Assembly (NCBI GenBank): GCA_033675545.1
Contig: JAWDGP010007237.1
Coordinates: 85,001 to 149,000, forward strand
Direction of reading: 5' to 3'
From: Elysia crispata
Taxonomy: Eukaryota > Mollusca > Gastropoda > Plakobranchidae
DNA: 64,000 bases
Shown here: one piece after another, positions 1 to 18,232 of the stretch
How positions within the stretch are numbered: position 1 is the first letter of the stretch
How the letters are laid out: each line of letters starts with the position of its first letter
Translations under genes and position numbers: made by a program
The notes under the pieces: model-generated
Databases searched by the model: none
Told to the model about the DNA's origin: nothing
What the model saw: the letters and a program-made list of their open reading frames with translations, nothing else

Positions 1-1752
1 ATGATAACGACCATTCATCATTTCTTTGGACCATTTGCAATTGTGATAGGTGTTGTGCTTGACACTACTGTTATGCGCATTTCGTCTAGTCATACAGTAA
101 ACTCAGGTTCCACCTACACTAAATTAGGTGTTGGGAGACTGAGCGATGTGCTGGCTCAAGTGCAGCTATGACGCCAGAGCGCATCCTGCAGACCTGCTCC
201 AGTCAATTTGTCTTAACTTAGAGAGCAAGATCTTAACAGAGCCGTCAAGCCTCTAATGAAGGCTCTATGGCATTCTGCTTTTAAGTCCGAAACTAAGTTT
301 AAAAAATGATTCAAAATAAGATAGTCTGGAAGATGGCACACGATAAGTAAAATAAAGAGCTTTAGAAAAGTCTTTAAGTGTGAGAAGAGAAAAGCAGATT
401 GAAAGAGAAATTAAAAGCAAAGATAAGAGATATAGAAATTGAAGAAATAAAAAAAGTTAATAGATTTCGCATGAAGAAAGGGGGGATTAAATTGAATAAA
501 GAGAGAAGAGAAAAAGAGTAGCAGAAGTTTATATTTGGAGAATGGATCACAATTTTGTACATTATTTCTATTTTACATGTAAAAAACTAGATTTAAACAT
601 AACATTTCTCTCTCTTCTAATGAATTTTTTTAACTCTACTCCTAGTAAGAGAAAGGAGTCAACCGTTAAGAAACTATAAACATTCATTCGGTTTGGTTTT
701 TTAAATATTGCAAACTCTGATAAAGATTTAATATTTTTGATTAATTGTTCAAAATGTTTTAATACTTTTGAAAACTTGGATAAAAATAAACAAAATCTGC
801 ATACTTACCATGAGCCTTCGCTAAAGAATTCTCCCTACAAGTGTGACTGCTGTGGAAAGTGCCACAACCCTTCAGCCTCTTACAGCAGTAAAGGGCGAAT
901 GGCGCAGTCAAATGACGTCTTGAGGGCTCGGCGTAGCTTTTACGGACACTCACTCTAGGTGATGAGTAACTAAATTACGCAATGGTGAAAACTTTTCCGT
1001 TGTGGATATGTGAAAGTCAATATCACTTGCTTTTTTTTCTATTGCACTCACTTTCTGCCACTTATAATACCTTATGCAAGCTCAGCCAAATACTGAATAA
1101 CCTTCCTATTCTTCATTCGCATTAATACAAAACCGATATTTTCAAGAGGACAGTGGCTCGAAATTTGGAAAGTTGATAAGTCATAAACTTCATGAGTAAT
1201 TAAACTATACAACGTGTACATGAAATGCTATCTCTATGGAAACATAGCATGAGCCGTCGTTGAGATCATTTTTACTTTTGTATTGGAGAACACTTTTTCA
1301 CCACATCAGGTCGAGCATTGCATTATACTTGGAATGGATCAGTGGCAAAACATTATGGTCTCTGTGAAGAGATAAACGGAAGAGAGAGAGAGCTGCTGAA
1401 AGGACTGCACTCAAAATCAGTTTACTTTTATGCTTGAGATCTCTCCTTCATTTAAAGAACGTCTTCGTGATAACGTAAGAAGAATTCCAATGGCTCAGGA
1501 CTGTACTATGACTGTGCTATGAGTGGCTTTGGAGGATATATAATCTGTTATTGTTGAAAAGTTTGCTTTTCTTTTGTAGTGGTATGGCTCTGGAGGATAT
1601 AAGTCGTTTTTTTTTTGGTTTTTTTTGTTCGTTTTGTTTTAGATTTTTTTGTCAAGTTGCCGTTTCTTCAATGTCATTGTACTTTCCACCTGTGCATTTG
1701 AACGGACGACAATGCTTGTAAATATATAACTGTGTCTAACACAGAAGAACTT

Positions 1753-1930
1753 AGAAGACGTCTGAAGAAATACTTTACGACAAAATATTTATATAAGAAT
1801 TGTTGGAATGTGATATAAACGACAGAATTCCCATATTTCTATTTTAAAAAATATAAACGTCAAAGAATTTTGGTACTGAAGCATAGACTGAAGAACGTCT
1901 GAAGAAATACTTTACGACAAAATATTTATT
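1753..1930. repeat. Partial tandem repeat, period 137 bp
   Basis: A word of about 38 bp containing ACGTCTGAAGAAATACTTTA occurs at about 1757 and again at about 1894, with 98 bp between. The 98-bp middle (1795-1892) recurs in inverted orientation at 10443-10540. The whole therefore looks like one member of a dispersed repeat family with about 1.3 tandem units. Confidence 0.8.
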
Positions 1931-2225
1931 TTCTTTCTCATCTTTGCATTACGCACTTCTGAGCAGTTGGTAATAGCACCATCTTTTTTTAATGTTTAGA
2001 TTTGTCAGAACAGATGCTATTACTTTATATACTGGCAAAGCAGTGCTTTACACAACATTTTGTGAAACCCTCTTCCTATTGATAATTATGAGAAATGAGA
2101 TTTATGTTAAAAGTTAATGTGCCAAACGAACTCGAAAGTATCTAGATTTAACATGGATTCTAATTTTTGTTTCATCGATGCACGGCAAATAAGTGGGGAA
2201 AATGTATGTAAATATTTTTACATCA

Positions 2226-2228
<3 letters not shown>

Positions 2229-2271
<43 letters not shown>
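2229..2271. repeat. (AT)n microsatellite
   Basis: Uninterrupted AT dinucleotide tract of about 42 bp. Confidence 0.95.
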
Positions 2272-2273
<2 letters not shown>

Positions 2274-2674
2274 TATGACTAGGTTCTAAAGATTAAAAAA
2301 AAATCAACACAAATTGCTTTCCTGGATTTCACTAAAATACTTTGTTTCGTCGACATAGGCTGACTTACGGTCACTAATTTTGCGCGCCATTTTGAGATTC
2401 TTTAACAACGGAAGTCTTTATCAATCGATTTGAGGTGCATAACTTACTGGCTGAGAATTCCTGCAAGACAGTGCCCTTTTATGCTCTTAAAAACTCCGAG
2501 CTTTCTAATTTATTAGCCTTTAAAAGAATCTAAAAGCAGATTGGGAAAGAATAGAGTATTAAATCCATTTCCTTTATTCCAAAAGGAATTAAATTCTATA
2601 TCTAAGTGTTGTGATTAGAATTAGAATTATCGAGATATATAGATTCTAGGTAAAGGAGACCTAATGGATCATGT

Positions 2675-3312
2675 AAGTAAAAGAAGATATATCAAGACCA
2701 TTTACAAGCCTCCTTAAATACACACACGCACTCCAGCCTCGGCAGTTTGACACCTGGGTCTCGTTTGTAGAAAGGGGTTTTCAGCTTATCTATATAAAAT
2801 AGAGCTGGGCGAAAAGAGGACTATTTAATCGAGCATTTCTAGACCACCTACGGGCGTCAAATTTGGCAAGAAGTTGTAAATTGTCCTAAAGACTGTGGTG
2901 GTAATATTTTTCACTGAACTAGTGTTTTTGGAAAATTAAAGGCAAAAATGTAATTATTATTATCTTAAAAGACAAAGAAATATGTGCGAACTACTTGTAA
3001 GCACAGCTTTACAGAGATAGCAGGAAGTGAACTAAAAGTATGCATACGATGTAGGCGACGGTAGACCTAAAAGCGTCTAAAATAAAATGATCTACATATT
3101 ATAGTGTGCGATCTAAATAATGAATCTAAAAGTTACTTGGCCAAAAGTTCTAGATCTACGGCATCTACTCAAATCAAAAGTTTATGATTTAGGTGGAGGA
3201 GCAAGTAAAAGGATATATATCAAGACTATTTATAAGGCTATTTAATACACACACGCACCCCACCACAGGCAAGTTGACACTAGGCTCCCGTTCGTAGGGC
3301 GGGGTTTCGCAG
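2675..3312. repeat. Diverged direct repeat pair
   Basis: About 110 bp at 2675-2785 reappears at about 3202-3312. The shared order is AGTAAAAG, ATATATCAAGAC, ATACACACACGCAC, GTTTGACAC or GTTGACAC, then a GGGGTTT run. By eye the copies are roughly 80 percent alike and 527 bp apart. The family is unknown. Confidence 0.7.
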
Positions 3313-4023
3313 CTTTTGGATATCCTAAAGCATTCAAAAGCTATATTTATAGGCCGCTAGGAATTTTGACACACGCTAAAACATAAGATTACGGTACAAG
3401 AAATTCATTTTTCTTTGATCGATATGGCTCGTCTTTCGACAAAATCTAACTTTCATGGTTCTGTAGTTACTTTGAACTGTGCGGCTGAAAATCAGATAAA
3501 TATAAAAATATAGTAGTGGATAACAGATTATTAGTCGCTTATTTGGCTATTGCTTTATTCGGCGCATCTTCGGTTACTGGAATCTCGGTTAAAAATCATC
3601 GACCCTTAACCTAAGTACTCGTGAACTCCTAGTTTCTGTCTGTCAAGGCTACAACCAGGATATAACGTCTTGATGCGTCGGAAATACATATGGGATCGAC
3701 CAAACTCGTCTGTTTGCTATATTTCGAAACTACTTCCCGTTTGTTATATTTGTGTGACTAAACCCGGCAAAGGTCAAGATTTTATTTGATAGATCTGAGA
3801 CAGTTTCCAGTCATGTCAAAATGCATTTAACAGAAACGAAGAAATAAATTTTGAAAGGGGATTTTAAGCCATATAAAATGTAATTTTATGATGCGAGTTT
3901 TATTACTAATAGCAGTATCAACCTTCTTGTTCATTAGTATTGCAGTAGCGTTGGTACTAAAATCTGTAACAACTGCAGTAACAGAAGTCCTAGTGGAAGA
4001 GTAGGATAAGTAGCTGATTTATC

Positions 4024-4320
<297 letters not shown>

Positions 4321-5402
4321 TGGTTTTTTCTTTTCTCTTTTTGTTTTGTTTTGTTGGGTTTTTTTGTGACTAAGGTCATCTATGAAACTACTTCAAGTGG
4401 TTCCTACTTTTGACACTTTTGCTTGTGAAGTGAAATAAGAGAAACAAAGGACAATCGGATTCGATGCATCGTTATAAGAGCGTATCTTGTACCAACAAAA
4501 ACTTGAATTCGACTTTACATTAAAAAAATCATGGAGAAAAAAATTAAGAGATATATGATGTCAACATTACACTTTCATGCTGGTTTTTTTTTATCCTTTT
4601 CTCATAAAGAGCCAAAAAGTAACAGGATATGTTCATTTGCATAACTGCCTCTCTTCTTGATTTTTGGTATAAAGTGCATCATCCTCTCCAAGTTATAAAT
4701 GTTTCCATTTGATCTTTCTGGCAACCTTGTAATAGTTCAACGGTTCGCCCAAAATTCACTTTTAGGAGGCTCTCGATGTGGATGTTGGTAGTTTGGTTTG
4801 AAACATTTTCAATCATACAATGTTAATATGTTATTAAAGTATAAAAACTAGTTAATATCGACTTTCATGAGTTTCGTTCTGAAATTTTTAGAACAAGTTT
4901 AGTTTCCTTCGAAAACAAAAAGTACAGAGATTATATCGATTTCTTTTCTAAAGTCTTCCCAACTGGCAAATTTTGTCCGCAGTTTTAAATAAAGACAAAA
5001 TAATTCAAACACAGTTGAATAAACAGATTTTTATTAACACGGGTTATAAGCTGATCAGATTCATAATTTATATGATTATACAGTCAAGTCTAATCATAAA
5101 ACAATATGGTTTAGTAAAACCTGTAGTTTCAAATTTCATATTCATCCAGTTTTTTGTTGTCTTTTTTTTTATGGGAGAAAAAGGGGAGGGGGTGGAATCT
5201 TCAAAAAATGTTATGTGAAATAAGCATATACTTCCCAAACTCGCGCTTTTTGACATGGTTCTGAAAAGTGTAATAAAGGTTAAAAATTGAATTGTATTTC
5301 CTGTCAAGAAAACTCATGCATGAAATATTGTAGGCCTACATATTTTGTCCCATTATTCACTGCAACCGATTCCACAGTCATCCCCTTTCTTCTGCCTCCT
5401 CC

Positions 5403-5533
<131 letters not shown>

Positions 5534-6027
5534 TCGCCCTCTCTCTCTTTTTCTCTGTCTCTCTTTTTTTTTCATTCTTTCTCTCTTTTTTTTTCGCTCC
5601 TTTCTGTTTTTCTTTTTATTTCATTTTCTCCTCTTTCCTGTCTGTGTTGTTGTCTCTAAATTTACCCTTTTCTCTTTCTTCTGTGTTGGTTTTAACTTTC
5701 TTATTACCTAAATGCGTTTATATCATATATTAAAACGATGTACGACCTTCGAGACAAAGCGGTAAACTCAGGTCTGAGAACCAAGGAAAGGCACCAATTA
5801 GGAGACTGTTCACGATATAATAGAGTTTAATTTATTTGAAACTCTGGCTTTACGAAGATAACCTTGGGAGAAAATTTTAGCTTACTAATTTTACATAAAG
5901 CAACCTTTGATAAAGACACTTGGTTCGGAAGTTATGACTTCGTTAGTTTGTATTAGACCAGCACTTTTGCGTGTAACCGGCTTTAAATAAGTTGAGCATT
6001 ATACTTCAATCATCTTGTAAGTTCTCA

Positions 6028-6155
<128 letters not shown>

Positions 6156-6740
6156 CCCTTTATTTCGTTTTTTCATTTTTCCTTTCCTTATATTTTCTCC
6201 TTACAGATAATTTCCTCTTCTTTCTCTCTTTCTCTCTCTCCGTCTCTCCCCTTTCTACCTAATACTCTGACACAATTAAATGAACTTTTTCAACCACTCT
6301 TTTTTCATACCCATTATATGCTTTCACTCTTACGTTGTTGCCGAAATAATTTCGTGCATTATCTCAAGCAGGGACAGAAAAATCGACATCATAGGATAAT
6401 AGTTATAATATGTTCACATAATGAACCTCTCGGTTACCAAATAATTGAGATGCAGTGTTTACATTGTCTCCAATTTTATGTAAAAATACATTGTCATCAA
6501 AGCTATGCACAATTTATGGCAACTTTTGTCTCATCATTCTTGAGAATCAAAAAGGTCTTAACAATATTCAAATTTAATCTTCATCGAATGTAGGATATGC
6601 GATAGATAGGGAAGAAAAATCAGTCCTATCAAATAAATTTCCTTTTTTTTTTTTTTTGAGAATATATACAACTATGCTGGTCAGTGTTAATGTTTTAATA
6701 AGTTTTCTTTCACCTAGTTTATTGCAGTTTTTTTTAACCT

Positions 6741-7001
6741 TTGTGTCTTGTCTTGGTGTTGCTTGCTTTTCTTGTTTTTGTAGTGCTGCTGATGTTTCTG
6801 CCAAAGTCTCATCTACGTTTCGCTCTTGATTCATATGTTAGAAGTATTGAAGAAGCATTTTCTATATTTTTTATTATGAGAGACATGGATGCTATGAGTA
6901 TATTGCATATGTTGCAAGGCAATGCAACAAAACATGCAAAAGCCGCATCGGGTGCATTTATGGAAACCCTCAAGAATATTCAAGCATTGGTCCAACAATA
7001 A
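6741..7001 (+). other. Unrecognised open frame, possible exon
   Basis: This is an open frame of 86 codons ending in TAA. A good 3' splice acceptor (pyrimidine run then GTAG, ending near 6782) lies inside it. From there the translation is non-repetitive and helix-like: a hydrophobic start, then a stretch rich in Ala, Met, Leu and Lys ending ALVQQ. I recognise no family, and no partner exon was found upstream. It may be a terminal exon, a relic, or chance. Confidence 0.2.
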
Positions 7002-7295
7002 GGCTGTCATTTATATATGAGATCGAATTCACTGTGAGGAGTTACCCATCAAGAGGGATTTTCGACGCCTCTGAACCGTGTGAGACGAAATATAATTAAA
7101 ACCTCTTATACGGCTGTAGATTGGCTTGAGCAGAGCCGCTTGAGGTTTGCACCGTCTTCACACATGCGTATTCAGTGTGTTTCCGCACCAGAAGAAAATG
7201 CTCCTATGAAGAGGCCGTGGCATTTTTATATTTGGAGATATTATAAATGCAAGAACTCTTTATGTCAAAATAAGCTGCGAGAGCTAAGAAATTGT

Positions 7296-10146
<2,851 letters not shown>

Positions 10147-10442
10147 TTTTATTCTGCTTGTCTTATGGATTTGCCTCTTTATTTTTTATGATGTATTTTG
10201 GTCTTGTAATGCAGTCTATGTATTACAAATGCGTTTTTGTCCCTTATACAGTTTTATGTCGTGATAATGACGTGGTTGGAGACAGCGAGGTTCCGTTTCT
10301 GAATATCGTATCAATATTATGAGGAGTTTTCTGTATGCAGATAGTTTTTTTTCAACCCGCGTTGTTGTGGATTAACTTTTCACCAGTTCACTGAAAAGAG
10401 ATACAATAAAATGAAGTGCATATAAGTTATAATTATTTTCTG

Positions 10443-10540
10443 TTCAGTCCATGCTTCAGTACCAAAATTCTTTGACTTTTATATTTTTTAAAATAGAAAT
10501 ATGGGAATTCTGTCGTTTATATCACATTCCAACAATTCTT
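10443..10540 (-). repeat. 98-bp repeat, inverted copy of 1795-1892
   Basis: Reverse-complementing this stretch gives the sequence at 1795-1892 with about two mismatches in 98 bp by eye. It lies about 300 bp upstream of the EGF gene start. Near-identity to a copy 8.6 kb away, in opposite orientation, indicates a recent dispersed repeat or a recent inverted duplication. Confidence 0.85.
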
Positions 10541-13500
10541 CAAAGTGAGGTAAAATGTAAAGCGGGATATCTCTTGATATCCACTTATTTTTTCCACAGT
10601 TGCAGGGCACATCGAAAAAAAAGTACAAGAGGAGTACTGCAGCTTTAATAACTTAATATTAGTATTAATAGTAGCATCAACTAATCCACTGTAAGAGATG
10701 TGCTGAAGGTTTCGTTATAGCAATAATGATGAGGACTCTTAAAAAGAAAAGTACGATGTGTACGTTAGAGTAAAGCGTTAAAAAGAGAACCCGACAGCAA
10801 TTTCTAATGACTGTGTGTCACTATTTATAAAAAAAAAAATAAAACTCCTAGGTTAGTTCACAGCAAAACAAAGGAAAAAATCTTTAAGAAAATAAATTTA
10901 GTAGACAATTTAATTTTGTTTTTACAACATTGCCCATAATTGTATTAAAACTGTATCAGATCAAAGAATTGTGAGCCAAAAAACGAAAATGGTAAGAGAA
11001 ATAGTAAAGGTAATAGTTGTGAGAGAGATGTTTTTGTCGTTAAAATAGTGTTACATTTACCGACGAATGTTTCACTTACCTTCTCGATAAAACTGGTTGC
11101 TTTTAAACTTGTCTGTGAGCAGAGAATATAGAATCTTGAAGAGTATTTTTTTACATGAAAAGGCTACGGATAATTTTGTGAAATTTTTGAGGTTCGATAG
11201 ATCATTTTTAAGCTTAACACATCAGTAACATGTTTAGTTATTCAGTGTTCAGATCGATTAATGAAATCGAAAATTAAAAAACGTAGAAAACTAAAATTTA
11301 GGTGCGCAAATACTCACTTGGAAAGTTTGTTGTTGCTTATGAAACGAATCACTCTCTTTATTTGAACCGTGCGCTTCAGATACGCATCAGATACTGATGT
11401 TCCAGAAATCAAACTTCGTCAAAAATCTCATGTTATATATATGACCAAGGAGACGAGGTTTGAACAAAAGTTGTAGGGCAGAGAGGAGAGAAGGAGGGGG
11501 GTATAAAGATTGTAGAGCAAGATGAGGGAGAGGAAAGAGGGGAAAATCATCAGCTGGTTGATCGTTTGGTAGGCAAATCAGTGCGAGATTTAGCCTCTCC
11601 CTCTCACTGGTCACTCTTTGCCTGTGGCTAGTGTACGTACATTTTTTTTCTAGGTCTACGAGTCTAACAGGAGAGCAAAGAGGAATAGAGCAGTGCATTT
11701 ACAGTAAGCAGGTGGGCAAGGAGATCAAGAGGCTGGGAGGTGAAAATATGTTTTTTCAAGTCCATGAGTTTGTATTATTGTTTTAATAAACCATCACATC
11801 AGCCTGCACAAAAAGAAAAATTGTGATTTTTATCCATTTCTGGATAAATGTAGGAAATAGCAGGTAGAAGGGTGTGAAGGATTGGGTTGGGGAGGGCGGG
11901 GGAGGGGTTGTTAGGGAATGTTGTTTCAGCGGCTTCTTTGATCCTCAGACTCTCCTGTCTCCTGCGACTTGACAGCGCTGCGTGTGGCACTGAATTCCAT
12001 GAGCACCGCAGGGGGTATCCGACACAGACTCCAGTTGAGGAGCGCAGGCGTAGTACTCACCATTTTACTAGGGAATCGATTTCATTGATTTGGACTACCG
12101 GTACTGCTACTGTTTGTCGCTTTAGAATCCTAAAATCATAGAAAAACATATTTGATCCTTTTATCCTTTCTTTGTACCATTCGACTCGTCAAAACTTGTC
12201 CTGCAATTTTGATTTTGAAAGTTGTTTTCATCTGTTCAAGGCATGAGCACATTCCGCGTATTCGATTAAGAAAGTAATATACAGTATCGCATAGTACTAA
12301 TGCTCACTTAACTCCGCGTGCGAGGTTTAGATCTTGTGAGTCAATCAGACCTCGGCTCACACCTGTGGGTGGTCCAGGGATTCCTCATGACTCACGCATA
12401 TTGTGACGTAATCTAATGCCAGTGTAGCGGAGCATGAGACTCGTAAGGTGAAAGGGAAATGAAATTTTAGTACGATCTGTCAGTTGGGTCTATAAATAAT
12501 TTCTCATTCACCTCATAATTTGTTGTAATCGGAAGAAATCGTGGATGGTCGTGCTGATGTTTATCTGTCCACTTTATAGAAAATTCAAACAGCTAATCTC
12601 ACCAAGTATAATTATATAAGGCTGAAGACACGAAATTTAACCCATGTCTTGTGCGTGTGTAATATACTCCATTTTGTAGTAATGATCGTTTACTCTTAAA
12701 CAACCTAGTGGTTAATTAGAAGGCTTTCCAGTTCCTGTTCAATTGTTTTCAATGCCTTCACTTTTTAGCTGCACACTTTTGGTTGATGTGCTCCTTTATT
12801 TATTTTTTTTTTTCGTTAGATTCTTTCAGTTTTCACACTAAGGTCATGCAACGCTTTCTCTTCCATTCTTTGTTATCATTAAGATCGGAGCTTCCTTCAA
12901 ACCACTGCTAAGCATTAAATAAACTTAAGCTCTATGCAATATAGAGAAAATGTGTCGTGTAAAAGTTATATACAATCTAAGAAATCAAACTTATCACCTT
13001 TGCTCGGCCGCCCGCGGCGCATAACGCTCATTGAGAGCAAAATTGCCTTAAGTCGTTCATATGTTTTGACATATTTAGGACAATCTTTCTGCTATGGAAT
13101 CATAAACTATAAATTGTTTAAAACCATGAACTAAAATGTCCTTGAGGGATGAGAAGTGACATCATAACTATAGTCCACATTCTCCCTTATAATTATTCCA
13201 GAAGTCTGCTGGTTGCATCTGGTGGGATTCGGATATTCTATTTCTAATTAGCATGTCACTCAAGGAGGGTTGGTAAATACCTTCGCTGGGAGATTATCTT
13301 TTAAGGTTCCTAGTGGCAAATTGTAAATGATTCAGGACAGCAGTAAAGGAGTCAGGCAAAGATATTTATTCTTGCTCTATGTTTTCTTCCTTAATGGAAT
13401 AATAGCTGTTGCTTTGGAAGATCAGGAGGGTTTATTGGCATTGGTTGCTAAAACAACCATTAATACGTTTTGTTAATGACTATGGTGCACTTGCACGGAA

Positions 13501-14888
13501 AGAAAAAGCTTGTCAAGTAAAGTTAAGCGTCTGAACAAAACGTTAAGTACAGTGCAAAATAGGATTAGTAGGTCATTAGTAAAATCAGATTAATTACCTT
13601 TTACTTTCGAATTAGCGGCTAACAGCTTGGTAATGTTCAGAGTTTCAAGAATCAAAACTAGAAATCCTTTCGGACGGAAGACAAAATTACAGAATGGACA
13701 TGTTTAGATCTGGGTGAAGTATTCGCAAAGCTTGGATTGCCAGATCATCTTTGTGCCATAAAAGTCGTGGAGACTAATAGATAAGCAGTAAGAGAAAACA
13801 ATGACACTTTACACAATTCTTGATGTTTTATTGAAGGAAAAATGGGCTTGCTTAAAGTGAATGACTGGATTTAGAAAATCAACCTAAAAATATCTATCTG
13901 ACTGAAAGCTAAAATGGGCATGGGCTAAGATGTATCGTATTGTTCTAAGCATAATTATTTCAAAACCGATCTATACTACTTTTCGCATGTTTTGTTTTCT
14001 CAATTAGTGGTTAATCAAAATTATTATTATAATTTCCTTTAAGTTCACACTTTTTCTTGAATGACAAGTTTTCAATTGACACTATGTAAGGTGAAGATAA
14101 GATGATATAAGTTATGTGTTCAATGTTTTTTGGGTTCGTTTGTGCTTTCGTTGTTGTTTGTTTAGAAATCATGTTTAATTTCCAGAATAACATAAATTTT
14201 TTATAACAGAGATACACAGAAAATGTTGATTTTCTTTTCACTAAACGGATTAGTTTTTTTCCCCAGCGTTCGGACCAGTCTCAACACATTTCTGATCAGA
14301 GAATGCCTATAAATCAGAAAATACTACAAAGTGCGTTACGCTGTAGCTACGTAATTTTAAGAAACAGTTCAAGTACGTAAGATGATCAATCAAAGAGTTA
14401 GTCCCCTTCTCTGGGCGTCGGCTGTACACCTTCTGAAACTACCTAAAGCGGATGTTGATTTATGGGATCAGATTATCCCTGGGGACAGGTGAGGAATGCA
14501 GAGATATTTTATTGTTGCAATTATTAAACCGTGGCCTATATTTCGTGAAGCCTTCTATGATTATTGCTAACGCTCATTTCAAAAATAAATGTGATCATTT
14601 CTTATTTAAAAAAAAAAAACGCTTGATCATCCCTCTCTTTTTTTAAGGACTAAGCGTTGAAAAACAATTCTTTTCCTTATGGAATACAGTATGATGTAAA
14701 AGCATAAAGTTTCGGGTTTTTTTTTTTTTTTTTTTTTTTGTTTGTTTTGTTTTGTTTTGTTTTTTTTTTGTTCCCTTGATTAACTTCGGTTGTCTTGAAT
14801 CTGCACTGTTCAAAATCAAGATGAAATCATACATTCAAGTCCATGATTCCATCCTTTGTATTCTCGAAGTGTGATAATGTACTTGGCG

Positions 14889-14977
<89 letters not shown>

Positions 14978-14983
14978 TTTTCC
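14889..14983. repeat. (AT)n followed by poly-T
   Basis: About 72 bp of AT dinucleotides run directly into about 22 thymines. Confidence 0.95.
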
Positions 14984-15213
14984 TTAAGTAACTTCATATT
15001 TATGGTCAATGTAGTTTAGTTCAAATGCGTTTCCAATAATGCAGTTTTCTCCCCTTGTTATTGGAAACCTGGATCAGCTTTTTCAAGTGTCAATATCTGA
15101 AAGACAAACAGACGACAGAGTGACGCTGATTCCAACATTCTTCTACTTTGGTCTTGCGGTCGGAAGTTCAACATCCCCGTTAATCTGTACCAAGCGACGG
15201 ATTAGCTAGCAGG

Positions 15214-15475
<262 letters not shown>

Positions 15476-15619
15476 TTGGTGTATCTTGCCATCTCCTCTC
15501 TAGCTACGTTTTCGCTTCACACCGAATCATCGTATTGAATCACAACACCCAATTTCTTAGTACATGTGTACACGAAATAGCTAGATTTGTCCACAAGTCA
15601 CAACACTGTCAGTTATGAA

Positions 15620-15794
<175 letters not shown>

Positions 15795-16110
15795 CTCCTT
15801 TACTTTGCACCGATCTGCTGATTCATGGAATTGTCTCTGCCAGGAATGTGGCGTGAACCCGAGACCTCGGTCGCTAGATTATGGTCACTTCGGCAGCCAG
15901 AATAAAAAGTGCCACATAGATCAAAACATTAGAAAATTTACCATACGCTATGAATGTACACGTACGACTTTTTAAATTCCGTTTGTATTTGTTTTGATCA
16001 CCCTATTATTAAGGTACTTTTTATTGTAGTTTTTCTTTTTTTTCTATAAGTCTGTACCAACTTTTTATCAAAGCTTGTTTTGTAACAACAGAGTAATAGC
16101 AGTGGGAAAA

Positions 16111-16735
<625 letters not shown>

Positions 16736-17730
16736 GTAGCAATGGCAGCAGCGCGCTATTGTTGGTGGTTCTGATTGCTGTTGCAGTGGTAGGAGAAATG
16801 GGATATGGCTAACTTGCACAATTTTATCAAAATATAAAACATAACGAAATGTACAATATAGTTGTTGTTTTCATCTTTTTTATGTTGAGAGAGTACTCCA
16901 GTCAATACTATCCCCTGCCGAGTCTGAGAAGTCTTGGAATGTCTGCCGTGGTGTAAGGAAAGTAACGTGCCTCATGGCCTGCCAGAAAGGATTTGAGAGT
17001 ACAGAGAGTGGTCCTCAGCGAGGGGGGTGGGTTTCTGAATGCCGCGCATTCCTTAGCCTGGTCACCGTACATCAAGTAAATCTGCTATGACGGGATCGAG
17101 TGTTGTCACCCCCCAACGCGCAGAACAGATACGCTCTATGTATATGTGTATTTGCTTGATCATCTAGATCATTGTAGATGACATCTAGATTTCAAGATCT
17201 TACATCTAGCAGCGGTTGTCAGAAGACGAGGCCTCTCTACCCATTGACTGATCTTCTATACGATAGTAAAAATTTGACAATAGTATTTATCTAATACAAA
17301 GCATTAAAAGAATTTTTTTTTTTTAATTACGAGCCTACGATCTTCACCGGTATGTCTGTATAGTGCCTCTAAGTCTAGAACTTTTACTATTTTTTTTCCT
17401 AATTCCTTAAGCGACACCTTTGTTGATTAAAAAAAGCACCAATGTTGCCTTGGTAACACCACTTTCTACACTACCTCAAACGCTGAATTTTCTACATGTA
17501 TCCCCATCCCGGGTAGCGCGAGATCCTCAATAAACCATGTGTTTGCAGTTCTCGGTATAAACTGTGCCTCTTTTAACAACCCTACAGCTCGAGAATAAAG
17601 ATATTAGGCCTATAACCAAATGAATTTAAGTTTCCTCTCCCAAAAGTTAATATTCAACGAAATGAAATTCGTTTCCACAATATGAAAGAACGTTTCAAAT
17701 CAGAATTTTATGAATAACAAAGGAAGCAGT

Positions 17731-18230
17731 AAAAAGGCAAATGAAAGCGGATGTGCAACGTTTCACTTTATCATGTGCGTTTGGAGTTTACATTTTAATT
17801 ATTTTCTTTTCTGTCTTTATTTTGTAATTCGTACTTACACCTATCCCTTTTTTTACTTTCTTTTTTTTTTTGTGTGTGTAATGCTGATGCACTCTATCCT
17901 GCTTTTTTTTTGTTTTTTTGTTTTTTTGGTTTTTTTTTTGGTTTATTGTTGTTTTTTTTAATCCGAGCGCTAGACCGCTAAAAAGGCAAATGAAAGCAGA
18001 TATGCAAAGTTTTACTTTACATGCGTTTGAAGTTTACATTTTAATTTTTTTCTTTTCTGTCTTTTTTTTTTTTATACAATTGAAAACACTGTAATTCGTA
18101 CTTACACATATCCCTTTTTTACTTTATTTTATGCTGATGCACCCCATCCTGGTTTTTTTTTGTTTTGTTTTGTTTTTAGTTGGTTTTTTTTTTTTGCTTT
18201 TTTTGTGTTTTTTTTTTTTTTATATTTTTA
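17731..18230. repeat. Diverged tandem duplication, period about 249 bp
   Basis: The unit beginning AAAAAGGCAAATGAAAGC at 17731 begins again at 17980. Both copies contain GTAATTCGTACTTACAC and TGCTGATGCAC followed by T-rich runs. Identity is roughly 85 percent. Each copy ends in a T-rich run followed by a GAGCGCT tRNA-like word, so the duplication probably involves a SINE family. Confidence 0.75.
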
Positions 18231-18232
18231 AT

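Noticed and set aside
737-958. Open frame with paired cysteines and histidines resembling a C2H2 zinc finger (CSKC...HTYH and YKCDCCGK).
   Set aside because: Spacing does not fit the C2H2 pattern (H-x2-H, wrong loop length), the second unit lacks histidines, there is no splice support, and the opposite strand is also open.
11387-12141. Open frames of 60 to 100 codons on both strands.
   Set aside because: No domain, signal peptide or splice pattern; overlapping frames on both strands suggest chance in a less AT-rich patch.
15840-15900. Possible tRNA-like sequence on the minus strand (GAGGTCTCGGGTTCACGCC).
   Set aside because: Only a T-arm-like word is present; no matching D-arm or acceptor stem. 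It may be a SINE scrap but cannot be supported.
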